This document shows, in pieces, positions 39,152 through 47,765 of a DNA stretch of 64,000 nt. Each line of letters starts with the position of its first letter. The first letter of the stretch is position 1. The DNA is from Sporomusa ovata DSM 2662 (lineage in GTDB: Bacteria > Bacillota > Negativicutes > Sporomusales > Sporomusaceae): positions 372,001-436,000 of the forward strand of contig NZ_ASXP01000002.1 of the NCBI RefSeq assembly GCF_000445445.1, read 5' to 3'. The position numbers and the translations under genes are program-made. The notes beneath the pieces are model-generated. The model was not told the DNA's origin. It searched no databases and saw nothing but the letters and a program-made list of their open reading frames with translations.

Positions 39152-40402
39152 CTAACTTTCAATTGTTGTCCAACTCATTTGTGCAACCTGATCGCACAGA
39201 TTACTTAGGCTGCCACTATCACTAAACAAGTCAGCGACAACCCGGCCGTCTATTTTGCGATTATCAGCCATACCCCGCATAATTCTTTCGACTTCGCGTA
39301 CCGCAAGTGCCTGACGATAAGGCCGGGTTTCGCTTAACGCTACAAAAACATCGGCTACGCTAACAATTCTTGAACCCAGTTTCAAAGAAGATTCAGCCCT
39401 ACGGAATGGATAGCCTGCACCATCTAAGGTTTCATGATGAAAAGCTGCCCATTCAGCAATAAGTGAAAAGCCGTCAATTTGCTCAAGAATGCGGTAGGTG
39501 TAGTACGGATGCTGTTTAATTATGGAAAATTCTTTATCTGTTAGTTTATTCGGACTTTCTAATATTTCATTGGGTATTGCCAACTTCCCTAAGTCGTGAA
39601 ACAAACCAGCAATTTTTATTAGCTTAATTTCTTCCCGGCTATAGCCTCTAGCCTGAGCCAAAAACGCCGAAACCTGAGCAACGCTGCGGGAATGCATACC
39701 GGTAAAGCGGCTGGTCCTGTCAATGATAGTCGCAAAAACCCCGGCAATATTTACTACATCATCAATATTAAATACCATTCGGCCATAGGTATCAATTTGA
39801 CGAAAAAAATTCTGGTAATAGTTAGGATTGGTTAAGTCCAGCCAAAAACTCTCCTGCCGGGCAAACTCATGCAAAGCCCGCACCAACTCAGGATCAAAAT
39901 AACTGCCGCTTAACTCTCGTATCGCTGATAACATATCCGGGCGTTGCTCAAATATGTAGACCTTGTCTTTCAGCAATATCTCCAGACGATCGGCCAGGTT
40001 TATTATCCGGCTGGTTATAGGAATATCCTTACCAGCCAGACCAGATGGACTAGAGCCATCCCATTTATCATGGTGATGTCGGATTGTCTCAGCCAGAATA
40101 CCAAACTGCGGGTTATCCTTTAATAGCTCGTAACCTGCGTCGGCATGACGGTATACGTCATCTGCGACCTTAAATACCTGTAGTTTTTTTCTTTCAGACC
40201 AATTGGATACAGCACCAATATCATGCAACAGCGCAGCATATACCAAGATCTGCTGTTGTCCCTCATTCAAGCCAATATGCTCAGCAATCCGTCCTGCAAT
40301 CAGTGCTGTCCGCCAATGGTGTTTCGATAAACCGTCTGTTGACAGTTCTAGTGCTATTGATAATGCACTTACTAAATTACTAGGATGGATAGTAAACAGC
40401 AT
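39152..40402 (-). CDS. Tandem HD and HD-GYP domain phosphohydrolase
   Basis: 416 residues. The first HD domain (about 25-150) has YAALLHDIGAV and RHHHDKWDG, without the GYP motif. The second (about 220-390) is a full HD-GYP domain: MHSRSVAQVSAFL, GLFHDLGKLAIP, IIKQHPYYTYRIL, HHETLDGAGYPF. It should hydrolyse cyclic di-GMP (or a related cyclic dinucleotide) through a metal centre. It has no sensor domain. The tRNA gene follows downstream. The N-terminal domain may be catalytically weak. Confidence 0.9.
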   Translation of the reverse strand: MLFTIHPSNLVSALSIALELSTDGLSKHHWRTALIAGRIAEHIGLNEGQQQILVYAALLHDIGAVSNWSERKKLQVFKVADDVYRHADAGYELLKDNPQFGILAETIRHHHDKWDGSSPSGLAGKDIPITSRIINLADRLEILLKDKVYIFEQRPDMLSAIRELSGSYFDPELVRALHEFARQESFWLDLTNPNYYQNFFRQIDTYGRMVFNIDDVVNIAGVFATIIDRTSRFTGMHSRSVAQVSAFLAQARGYSREEIKLIKIAGLFHDLGKLAIPNEILESPNKLTDKEFSIIKQHPYYTYRILEQIDGFSLIAEWAAFHHETLDGAGYPFRRAESSLKLGSRIVSVADVFVALSETRPYRQALAVREVERIMRGMADNRKIDGRVVADLFSDSGSLSNLCDQVAQMSWTTIES

Positions 40403-40476
40403 AGTTTTTTCCCGCCTTAAACAAATTTATCCGCGGCAATGATCCTGATACACCAATTACCGCGGACAACACAGTA

Positions 40477-40749
40477 CTAAATATGGGCACACCGATCTGC
40501 CAATTCAGCTTGCTTCGACGAATTAAAGCGATCCTCTGTACTAAGATAGCCGGTTATCCGGCGCACTCTTTTAATTGGGGAGCGTTCAACTGCCTTAACT
40601 TCAATTTCATCCCCATGGATACTTAACTGTACGGCAGCAAGTTCTTTCCCTTTGCGGGTCCATAGCTGCTGCTCCGCAGCAACAATTTCTCTAATCTCTT
40701 CTTCCGTAATTTCGGACTCGGCAACAACTTTTACACCGTCAATTATCAT
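40477..40749 (-). CDS. NrdD-like small anaerobic ribonucleotide reductase domain protein
   Basis: 90 residues from ATG 40749 (AAGGGAGACGG upstream); an upstream extension to 40818 is possible. The C-terminal 35 residues, VRRITGYLSTEDRFN followed by KQAELADRCAHI, match the C-terminus of class III ribonucleotide reductase. The catalytic glycyl-radical core is absent. Such free-standing small proteins occur in Negativicutes and Clostridia, with unknown function. It lies 87 bases after iorB. Confidence 0.7.
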   Translation of the reverse strand: MIIDGVKVVAESEITEEEIREIVAAEQQLWTRKGKELAAVQLSIHGDEIEVKAVERSPIKRVRRITGYLSTEDRFNSSKQAELADRCAHI

Positions 40750-40836
40750 ATATACCGTCTCCCTTTGTTGGATACCCAATAATACTAGTAATTCAATAAC
40801 AGGCAATAGATAATCCAATTATCCCGCTATCAGGTG

Positions 40837-41406
40837 CTATACTAAGTCCATGCCTGCTGTCAAAGCTTTTAAATTTAGTTCTTTAAATTTTGCTTTAACG
40901 TTGTCACAGATTATTTTTTCCCAATCAATAGCCTCAAGTCCCATGGATCTGATAATAGTGCCTAACAATATGACATTCATAACCTTGGGATTACCAAGCT
41001 CTGCCGCACGCTTTGCTGCATGGACTACTTTTGTTGGTACCTTGCTTGCTAATTCCTCTAAAATTCCGGTCGGATAATCAAATTTTCCCGAAAGAATAGG
41101 CATTGAGTTTATTTCATAATCGTTTACCACAACTTTTCCGTCTGGTTTTAAATATTTCAGCCAACGTAAGGCTTCCATTTTCTCAAAAGATACCAGGATG
41201 TCTGCTCCACCTACTTCGATAACTGAGGATTCCACTTTATCTCCGTATCTAACTTGCGAAGATACAGATCCGCCTCTTTGCGACATGCCATGAATTTCAC
41301 TCATTTTTACATCGTACCCTGCTTCCATAAGGCCTGTTGTCAGAAGCTTGCTGGCAAGTATGGTGCCCTGGCCGCCTACTCCTACCAAAAGAATGCTCTT
41401 CACCAT
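40837..41406 (-). CDS. iorB: Indolepyruvate ferredoxin oxidoreductase, beta subunit
   Basis: 189 residues from ATG 41406, with AAAGGAGGAAGCATA upstream. It starts with the nucleotide-type motif SILLVGVGGQGTILASKLL, then GMSQRGGSVSSQVRYG, the family hallmark. It is the gamma-type subunit that completes the IOR enzyme, which oxidatively decarboxylates aryl-pyruvates from Trp, Phe and Tyr to aryl-acetyl-CoA with ferredoxin. The ATG overlaps the iorA stop (TAATG), so the two are coupled. Confidence 0.95.
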   Translation of the reverse strand: MVKSILLVGVGGQGTILASKLLTTGLMEAGYDVKMSEIHGMSQRGGSVSSQVRYGDKVESSVIEVGGADILVSFEKMEALRWLKYLKPDGKVVVNDYEINSMPILSGKFDYPTGILEELASKVPTKVVHAAKRAAELGNPKVMNVILLGTIIRSMGLEAIDWEKIICDNVKAKFKELNLKALTAGMDLV

Positions 41407-43187
41407 TATGCTTCCTCCTTTTGAATCGCTTGTTTCGGGCAAACCTGGAGGCAGACCTCGCAGCCTACGCAATCTAAGCCGATACTCGCCTTTTTACTGG
41501 TTTTATCAAAATATATTGCCGGACAACCTGTTTTAATACAACTTCTGCAACCGACGCATACTTCAGTATTCACAGTACAGCGCTTGGTAAAGCTTCCTTT
41601 AAACTCTTCTTTGTCCTGCGGCGAAAACTTCTTTAATACACAAGGCCATCTTGTGATTATTACCGCTGGTTCATTTAGGCTGAGCGCCCAATCCAACGCG
41701 TCTTCCACTGCTTTAAGATCATTAGGATTGATAACTATTACCTGATCAATGCCACAGGCCTTTACAAGTTTTTCTATATCTACCGGCCTGGTTTCTTTGC
41801 CTTGCAAGGTATAGCCTGAACCGGGGTTCTCCTGATGTCCTGTCATACCGGTGATGCGGTTGTCCAATATTACGGTAATGGTATTACTCCGGTTATAGGC
41901 TACATCCAGGAGAGAATTAATGCCAGTGTGAAAGAAGGTAGAATCACCAAGAATAGCAACCGCCCGCATCGGTGAGTTCGCTTGCATGCTAAAGACTTGC
42001 TGTGCCCCATGACCGGCGCTAATACTTGCGCCCATACAAATATTATAATCCATAGCATTGTACGGCTCAGCAAAACCCAGAGTATAGCAGCCGATATCCC
42101 CGGAAAGCAGGAGATTTTTCCGCTTACCCAAGGTATAGAATAAGCCTCTGTGCGGACAACCGGCGCATAAGGTTGGCGGTCTTGGAACAACTTTATCCGC
42201 ATCATAGTCGATGGACGGATTTTCTTTACCGTAAACTGCTTTTCTGATTACATCAGGTGTTAATTCTCCACAGAAGGGAATCAGGTTTTTACCGATACAA
42301 TCAAAGCCTAATATGCGAACCTGTTCTTCAATATACGGATCATTTTCTTCAATAATATAAACCTTTTCGACTTTTTGGCAAAACTCTTTAATCTTCTCGG
42401 TGGGCAGCGGATAGGTAAAGCCTAGTTTTAAGTAGGACGCACTATCGCCAAATACTTCTTTAGCATAGCTGCAGCATCCCCCTGAGGCGATTACACCAAT
42501 TTTGGCACTATGCCACTCGATATAATTCAAGCTGGTGTTATTAGAGAATTCCAATAGTTTTTGCAGTCGTTCTTCTACTTTTAATCGCAGTATTCTGGCA
42601 TGAGCTGGTACTGTGATATACTTCTTTGTATTTTTTACATAATCTTTAATGCCAGCTTCCTGGCGGTCGTTACACTCGACAATGCCCTTAGAGTGACATA
42701 CCCTTGTCGTCATCCTGAGCAAAACCGGTGTATCATATTTCTCACTGATTTCAAAAGCAGCTTTCGTCATGTCTTTGGCTTCCTGGCTGTCTGCCGGCTC
42801 CAGCATAGCTATCTTGGCAAATTTAGCATAATTACGATTATCCTGCTCATTTTGCGAAGAATGTTGACCAGGTTCGTCAGCCGTAACCAGCACCATTCCG
42901 CCGTTTACTCCTGTATAGGCATAGGTAAACAGCGGGTCTGCCGCCACGTTTACCCCAACATGCTTCATGGAAGCTATGGATCTCGCGCCAGCGATGGATG
43001 CACCAATAACAGCTTCTAATGCGACTTTTTCATTGGGTGCCCATTCTGCCAAAATATCCTCTTTATAGGTGGCAATATTCTCAAGTATTTCCGTGCTGGG
43101 CGTACCAGGATAGGCTGACGCAAATTTTACGCCTGCTTCATAGGCTCCACGGGCGATTGCTTCATTTCCCGTTAATAATTTCTTCAT
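41406..43187 (-). CDS. iorA: Indolepyruvate ferredoxin oxidoreductase, alpha subunit
   Basis: 593 residues from ATG 43187 (AAAAGGAGAGTTGTAC upstream). The N-terminal pyrimidine-type domain starts MKKLLTGNEAIARGAYEAG and has FASAYPGTPSTEI. The TPP domain (about 370-540) has GDIGCYTLGFAEPYNAMD and the metal motif VAILGDSTFFHTG. The C-terminus carries two [4Fe-4S] clusters: CVGCRSCIKTGC and CVGCEVCLQVCPK. It works with iorB in anaerobic aromatic amino acid breakdown or reversed synthesis. Full length. Confidence 0.96.
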   Translation of the reverse strand: MKKLLTGNEAIARGAYEAGVKFASAYPGTPSTEILENIATYKEDILAEWAPNEKVALEAVIGASIAGARSIASMKHVGVNVAADPLFTYAYTGVNGGMVLVTADEPGQHSSQNEQDNRNYAKFAKIAMLEPADSQEAKDMTKAAFEISEKYDTPVLLRMTTRVCHSKGIVECNDRQEAGIKDYVKNTKKYITVPAHARILRLKVEERLQKLLEFSNNTSLNYIEWHSAKIGVIASGGCCSYAKEVFGDSASYLKLGFTYPLPTEKIKEFCQKVEKVYIIEENDPYIEEQVRILGFDCIGKNLIPFCGELTPDVIRKAVYGKENPSIDYDADKVVPRPPTLCAGCPHRGLFYTLGKRKNLLLSGDIGCYTLGFAEPYNAMDYNICMGASISAGHGAQQVFSMQANSPMRAVAILGDSTFFHTGINSLLDVAYNRSNTITVILDNRITGMTGHQENPGSGYTLQGKETRPVDIEKLVKACGIDQVIVINPNDLKAVEDALDWALSLNEPAVIITRWPCVLKKFSPQDKEEFKGSFTKRCTVNTEVCVGCRSCIKTGCPAIYFDKTSKKASIGLDCVGCEVCLQVCPKQAIQKEEA

Positions 43188-43247
43188 GTACAACTCTCCT
43201 TTTGAGTAATGTATACCTAAAAAGCATCCCTGCAAGTTCTAAAGATG

Positions 43248-43445
43248 CTAAGCCTTAACATCGATTGAGCCCTCTTTTTGCGGCAAATTCTTCTCATTTC
43301 CTTTATCTGCTTGCGGATTTTTCAGCTTATTCTTTTTTCGCGGCATACTTTGGTTAGTTAGTTGGTTAAAGTACTGAATGGGACGTACAGGCGAGATTTT
43401 CCCTAATCTTTCAATTGGCGGAATCGACGTCGGTTTTCGTTCCAT
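43248..43445 (-). CDS. Small basic hypothetical protein, 65 aa
   Basis: ATG 43445 behind AAGGGAGTGTGCTCA. It is rich in Lys, Pro, Asn and Gln (ERKPTSIPPIERLGKISP, PRKKNKLKNPQADKG) and probably disordered. No family recognised. It lies 60 bases upstream of iorA on the same strand, so it may be read into the ior operon. Confidence 0.5.
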   Translation of the reverse strand: MERKPTSIPPIERLGKISPVRPIQYFNQLTNQSMPRKKNKLKNPQADKGNEKNLPQKEGSIDVKA

Positions 43446-43619
43446 TGAGCACACTCCCTTTTCCATGATCTAAACATATATATAATTATACCTGAACATT
43501 TTTAAATTGCATACCATTTCCTAGTTAACTTCGCCACAATTCAATATACTATAATCCCGGATTCGGTATCGTCTGTTTATAAATTTTTTCTTATCTTACT
43601 CATCTAAATAATTTATTAA

Positions 43620-43649
43620 TTGACACATATTGCTATTTAATCATATAAT
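43620..43649 (+). promoter_or_regulatory. Promoter of the Mn2+ riboswitch operon
   Basis: TTGACA (43620-43625), 18 bases, TATAAT (43644-43649), placing the start near 43656, just upstream of the riboswitch aptamer. Confidence 0.75.
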
Positions 43650-43671
43650 ATATAAAATATTTAAATATTGT

Positions 43672-43766
43672 CTCAAGGGGAGTAACCATACGGCAAAGTC
43701 GTCAAGAACGGTGCGTGCGCCCGGCTTTGTTGGCAGTATAATACTGTTGGTAAGACCTTGCCTTTT
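43672..43766 (+). promoter_or_regulatory. yybP-ykoY (Mn2+) riboswitch 1
   Basis: The conserved AAGGGGAGTAAC and, at the other end, GGTAAGACCTTGCC are the two sides of the yybP-ykoY aptamer. The middle has ACGGCAAAGTCGTCAAG and CCGGCTTTGTTGGCAG, as in the Bacillus example. Bound Mn2+ holds AAGACCTTGCC in the aptamer, so that the terminator at 43752-43792 cannot form and the operon is transcribed. It controls the membrane protein at 43894 and the P-type ATPase at 44263. Confidence 0.88.
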
Positions 43767-43793
43767 TTAAAGGTAAGGTCTTTTCTGTTTTTT
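43752..43793 (+). terminator. Riboswitch-controlled terminator
   Basis: AAGACCTTGCC (43752-43762) pairs with GGTAAGGTCTT (43772-43782) and a T-rich stretch follows. The left arm is part of the Mn2+ aptamer, so the two structures exclude each other. Confidence 0.85.
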
Positions 43794-43893
43794 ATAATGC
43801 TATCTTATCTAACAGAAGGGGTGATTACTATTAACCGGATTCTAGATGTTTGTAATGTTGGGTACAAACAACATGCTGTCTGGGGGGATGTAA

Positions 43894-44223
43894 TTGGACT
43901 GGAAAAAAGCAACTGGCTACTTCGGCTTGCTATGCATCATAATTGCCGTCTTAGCCCAATTGATTGCAACTTTAGCCCCTAATTTTCTAAATATTGAATC
44001 CCATGAAGCAATAATTCGGTGGGCAATCTATTTATGGGTTTACGCCATTATTGTGACAGGAATTTATCTAGAGCAAATAACCGGACATATTTTCGAATTA
44101 CTTCTCGGCTTGTTTGCCGGCATTTTATGCCTTGTGTTCTGGTTGACTATACCAGTCGCGCTGATTTATTTTTTTCGGGCGTTCGCTAAAATTAGTAAAA
44201 CCAATGGGGGATTGCCTTTTTGA
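43894..44223 (+). CDS. Small membrane protein in the Mn2+-riboswitch operon
   Basis: 109 residues from TTG 43894 (GGGGGGATGTAA upstream). Three transmembrane helices: about 8-28, 45-62 and 67-93. No family recognised. It sits between the Mn2+ riboswitch and the ATPase gene, 39 bases before the ATPase start, so it should be made when Mn2+ is high. It may be a partner or accessory of the ATPase; that is inference from operon position. Confidence 0.65.
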   Translation: MDWKKATGYFGLLCIIIAVLAQLIATLAPNFLNIESHEAIIRWAIYLWVYAIIVTGIYLEQITGHIFELLLGLFAGILCLVFWLTIPVALIYFFRAFAKISKTNGGLPF

Positions 44224-44262
44224 TTCCCTACACAAATAAAAGATAACAAGGAGGCGTACTTA

Positions 44263-46995
44263 ATGAAAAAGCAGTGGCACCAGTTGAGCTCAGAACAGGT
44301 TGTAGCTGAACTTAATTCTGACCTGGAGCACGGTCTGTCCTCGACCGAAGTAGCCAAGCGCCTGGCGCAATATGGCTATAACGAATTGCAGGAAAAAGCC
44401 AGCGAACCTTTATGGAAAAAGTTTTTTAATCAATTTAAAGATTTTTTAGTAGTAATTCTAATCGTAGCCAGCCTTATTTCGCTTTCAGTTGGTGAAGTTA
44501 CCGATTCCCTGGTTATTATTACCATAGTACTACTTAATGCCGCCTTAGGCGTATTCCAGGAGGCTAAAGCAGAAAAAGCCCTAGAAGCCTTAAAGAAAAT
44601 GAACGCTCCAAGCTCTAAGGTTATCCGTAATGGTAAAACTGCCACAATCCCTTCCCGGGAGTTGCTTCCTGGTGACATCATTCTCCTTGATGCCGGGGAT
44701 TATATTCCTGCCGATGTGCGTATTCTTGATTCCTTTAATCTGCGGATCGAGGAAGCCTCTTTAACCGGTGAATCGGTACCGGTTGAGAAAGATTGTTCTC
44801 CGATTGAAGGGGAACCGCCGCTGGCAGATCGCCACAACTTAGGCTTTATGAGTACAGTTGTAACTTATGGACGCGGTAAAGCCATCGCTGTCGGTACGGC
44901 AATGAATACCGAAATTGGCAAAATTGCTAAAATGATTCAGACTGGCGAAGAAGACACCACCCCGCTGCAAAAAAAGCTGGCAGAGTTTGGCAAAGGTCTT
45001 GGCGTTGCTTGTTTAGCCGTTTGTGCCATCATCTTCGCTATGGGGCTATGGAAAGGCTATCAAGATGGTACGTTAACCTTTAACGAAGTCCAGATGATGC
45101 TTATGACCTCTATTAGTTTGGCTGTTGCCGCCATCCCAGAGGGCTTGCCTGCTGTTGTAACCATTGTGTTAGCCTTGGGTATGCAACGAATGGCCAGGAA
45201 AAACTCGATCATGAAAAGACTGCATGCCGTAGAAACCTTAGGTAGTATCTCGGTAATTTGCTCTGATAAAACCGGCACTCTTACCCAAAATCAAATGACC
45301 GTAGTTAAGATCTTCACCCCTGGTAAGCTATTTGCAGTAAGCGGTGAAGGCTACAGCCCTGTAGGACAATTTACTCATAATAAAGTAGCCATAGACGTAA
45401 CCACAGAAAAAGACCTTGCCGTACTGCTGCGTGGTTCCATCTTGTGCAATGATGCTCAGCTAAAATCCTCTGAGGATAAAAGCTGGTCAATTATCGGTGA
45501 CCCTACCGAAGGTGCATTGGTTGTTGCCGGCTACAAAGGCGGCTATACGCAACCACAACTGACCGAACAATTCCCCCGGCTACAGGAAATCCCCTTTGAT
45601 TCTGGCCGGAAAATGATGACTACCCTGCATCAAATAGATGGGCAACTTCGTACGTTCACCAAAGGTGCCCCTGATGTCCTGTTAAGCTGTTGCACCGCCA
45701 TTGCTGAAAATGGAGTAATTCGTCCCTTAAACGCAGAGGATAAGGCCGCCATCCAGGCTGCTAACAGGGATATGGCTTCTCACGCCCTCAGAGTACTGGC
45801 AATAGCCTATCGCGACTTTGACATCAATCCGGATATGACCACTCCTGGCAATATTGAAAACGAGCTCGTATTTATCGGCCTGCTAGGTATGATTGACCCG
45901 CCTCGTATGGAAGTTAAGGACGCTGTTGAGTTATGCAGGAGCGCAGTCATTCGCCCGGTAATGATTACCGGTGACCATCCAGATACTGCCTTCGCCATTG
46001 CCAAACAACTTGGTATTGCTACAAGTAATTCCCAGGTACGTACTGGTAAAGAACTTGATTCCATGTCTCCTGATGACTTAAAGAAGGCTGTAGAAACTGC
46101 CAGCGTCTTTGCCCGCGTATCCCCAGAACACAAAGTAGCGATTGTCGAAACTTTGCGTAGTAACAAACATATTGTCGCCATGACTGGTGACGGTGTAAAT
46201 GACGCCCCAGCCTTGAAAAAAGCCGATATCGGTGTGGCTATGGGCATAACCGGCACCGATGTTACCAAAGAAACCGCCGATATGGTAATATCTGATGATA
46301 ACTTTGCCACCATTGTCTCAGCGGTAGAAGAAGGCCGGGTTATTTACACCAACATTAAAAAGTTTGTTTTCTTCCTGCTTGCTTGTAATGTATCCGAGAT
46401 CCTGGTTATCTTTTTTGCCATGCTTTTCGGCTGGGCTATCCCCTTATTACCGATCCAGTTATTGTGGGTTAACCTGGTAACTGATGCCTTTCCTGCCTTA
46501 GCACTAGGTGTTGAAAAGAAAGAACCGAATGTAATGAACCTCAAACCACGCGACCCAGCTGCACCATTAATGGATAGAAACCTAAAAATTATGATTTTGG
46601 TTCAAAGTATGGCTATTGCTTTCACGGTCTTAGGAGCCTTCCAATATGCCTTAACCGAATATAATGGTGACCTTGCTATGGCCCGGACCTTTGCCTTTAC
46701 TACCCTGATTACCACCCAGATTGCCTGCGCTTTTGTTGCCCGCTCAGAATACTATTCTGCGTTCTCCCTGGGTTTTTTCAGCAACAAGTACTTAAACGCC
46801 GGCGTTGGCCTCTCCTTCGTGCTGCTCTTGCTGTCGGTTGAAGGTCCCTTACATGTGATCTTTAAAACTGTTGAACCTGGTTTACACGAGTGGCCTTTCT
46901 TGATAGCAGCAGCTGTCATCCCCTTCTTTATTACTGAATGTGCTAAATGGCTGTTAAATTTCTCCTTCAAACCCTCGCAGTCCGCAAAAGCATAA
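44263..46995 (+). CDS. P-type (P2A) cation-transporting ATPase
   Basis: 910 residues. Phosphorylation site SDKTGTLT with Asp335; actuator TGES; nucleotide site KGAPD; hinge TGDGVNDAPAL; metal-site helices with AAIPEGLPAVVTIVLALG and NLVTDAFPALALG, as in SERCA-type calcium pumps. It has a standard N-terminal cation-ATPase domain and ten helices. P2A pumps of bacteria export Ca2+ or Mn2+; control by a Mn2+ riboswitch favours Mn2+ export. AAGGAGGCGTACTTA precedes ATG. A strong terminator follows. Confidence 0.93.
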   Translation: MKKQWHQLSSEQVVAELNSDLEHGLSSTEVAKRLAQYGYNELQEKASEPLWKKFFNQFKDFLVVILIVASLISLSVGEVTDSLVIITIVLLNAALGVFQEAKAEKALEALKKMNAPSSKVIRNGKTATIPSRELLPGDIILLDAGDYIPADVRILDSFNLRIEEASLTGESVPVEKDCSPIEGEPPLADRHNLGFMSTVVTYGRGKAIAVGTAMNTEIGKIAKMIQTGEEDTTPLQKKLAEFGKGLGVACLAVCAIIFAMGLWKGYQDGTLTFNEVQMMLMTSISLAVAAIPEGLPAVVTIVLALGMQRMARKNSIMKRLHAVETLGSISVICSDKTGTLTQNQMTVVKIFTPGKLFAVSGEGYSPVGQFTHNKVAIDVTTEKDLAVLLRGSILCNDAQLKSSEDKSWSIIGDPTEGALVVAGYKGGYTQPQLTEQFPRLQEIPFDSGRKMMTTLHQIDGQLRTFTKGAPDVLLSCCTAIAENGVIRPLNAEDKAAIQAANRDMASHALRVLAIAYRDFDINPDMTTPGNIENELVFIGLLGMIDPPRMEVKDAVELCRSAVIRPVMITGDHPDTAFAIAKQLGIATSNSQVRTGKELDSMSPDDLKKAVETASVFARVSPEHKVAIVETLRSNKHIVAMTGDGVNDAPALKKADIGVAMGITGTDVTKETADMVISDDNFATIVSAVEEGRVIYTNIKKFVFFLLACNVSEILVIFFAMLFGWAIPLLPIQLLWVNLVTDAFPALALGVEKKEPNVMNLKPRDPAAPLMDRNLKIMILVQSMAIAFTVLGAFQYALTEYNGDLAMARTFAFTTLITTQIACAFVARSEYYSAFSLGFFSNKYLNAGVGLSFVLLLLSVEGPLHVIFKTVEPGLHEWPFLIAAAVIPFFITECAKWLLNFSFKPSQSAKA

Positions 46996-47032
46996 ACAAC
47001 TAACCACTACGGCTTTACACAATTAAGACTTG

Positions 47033-47078
47033 AAAAAGGCTCAGCAAGCAGGTATCACTGCTTGTTGAGCCTTTTTTA
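47033..47078 (+). terminator. Terminator after the ATPase gene
   Basis: AAAAAGGCTCAGCAAGCAG pairs with CTGCTTGTTGAGCCTTTTT (one mismatch), ending in a T-run. Strong and usable on both strands. Confidence 0.88.
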
Positions 47079-47152
47079 TCCGGACATCCAAACTATTAAC
47101 GTTATTGCTTCTTTATCACAGCCAATCCGCATATGATGTACCGGGGGATATC

Positions 47153-47254
47153 ATGGTTTTAGACGTATTACTGGCAATCGGTTCTTTAGCAGTTGTTCCT
47201 ATCGGAACAGTGCTCCTACTCTGGTTACTATCCATCTTAACACCAGACCATTAA
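47153..47254 (+). CDS. Tiny membrane protein, 33 aa
   Basis: ATG 47153 behind CCGGGGGATATC and stop TAA 47252. One transmembrane helix (about 5-28, LLAIGSLAVVPIGTVLLLWLL). A terminator overlaps its end. No family; similar to the tiny membrane protein at 32889. Confidence 0.5.
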   Translation: MVLDVLLAIGSLAVVPIGTVLLLWLLSILTPDH

Positions 47255-47271
47255 GGTCTGGTGTTTTTTAG
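47240..47271 (+). terminator. Intrinsic terminator
   Basis: ACACCAGACC-ATTAA-GGTCTGGTGT followed by TTTTTT. Confidence 0.88.
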
Positions 47272-47334
47272 AAAACATGACTTGCGCCGAGTGCAAAAAC
47301 CGATGTTGCCCTTATCCTGTTTACTTATCTAGTA

Positions 47335-47661
47335 TTACCACCTATGCCAATCCCGGTGTTCCATAATCCTGTGTATTGCTCTTTTGTGGCGCTCAATTTC
47401 ATATTTTTGTCTTTCACGCCATGCCCGCCTCGTCTCAAACGGACGCCGCTTCATTTCTCTTTCATGACGAATATTTTCCTCGTGTATTCGACGGTTTCTT
47501 TCTCTTTCCCAACCGTTATGATGGTGGTCTCTTTGGTGCTCATACTCATACCGCTGCAGTTCCACCGGCTGTGGTGCTGCTTCGGCTACAGTAGCAAATA
47601 AGCCTACTTGCATTAGTCCGACCATTGAGTATATCATAACCTTTTTCGCCATACTTTGCAT
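47335..47661 (-). CDS. Exported His/Arg/Glu-rich protein
   Basis: 108 residues from ATG 47661 (GGGGGAGGAATTCAT upstream). Residues 1-28 form a signal peptide ending in VAEAA. The rest is a charged helix rich in His, Arg and Glu (EYEHQRDHHHNGWERERNRR, RHEREMKRRPFETRRAWRER), like small periplasmic stress-response or metal-binding proteins. It is controlled by promoter C, one of the four boxes with TTCTAAA-N4-TTCTAAA. This suggests an envelope-stress response. Confidence 0.7.
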   Translation of the reverse strand: MQSMAKKVMIYSMVGLMQVGLFATVAEAAPQPVELQRYEYEHQRDHHHNGWERERNRRIHEENIRHEREMKRRPFETRRAWRERQKYEIERHKRAIHRIMEHRDWHRW

Positions 47662-47700
47662 ATGAATTCCTCCCCCTCCTTATTGTGGTAACCTAACTTA

Positions 47701-47734
47701 ATAATAAACGCCAATTTTTAGAATTTATTTAGAA
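47701..47734 (-). promoter_or_regulatory. Response-regulator-type box and promoter C
   Basis: TTCTAAA-TAAA-TTCTAAA (47734 to 47717) on the minus strand, 10 bases, TATTAT (47706-47701), about 40 bases before ATG 47661. It is the only copy directly upstream of an intact protein gene. Confidence 0.65.
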
Positions 47735-47765
47735 AGTATTAAATAAGGACGGGTAAAGAACAACA

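Noticed and set aside
47344..47601. Plus-strand ORFs over the His/Arg-rich exported protein
   Set aside because: The minus-strand frame has a signal peptide, a strong ribosome site and promoter C; the plus frames have none of these.
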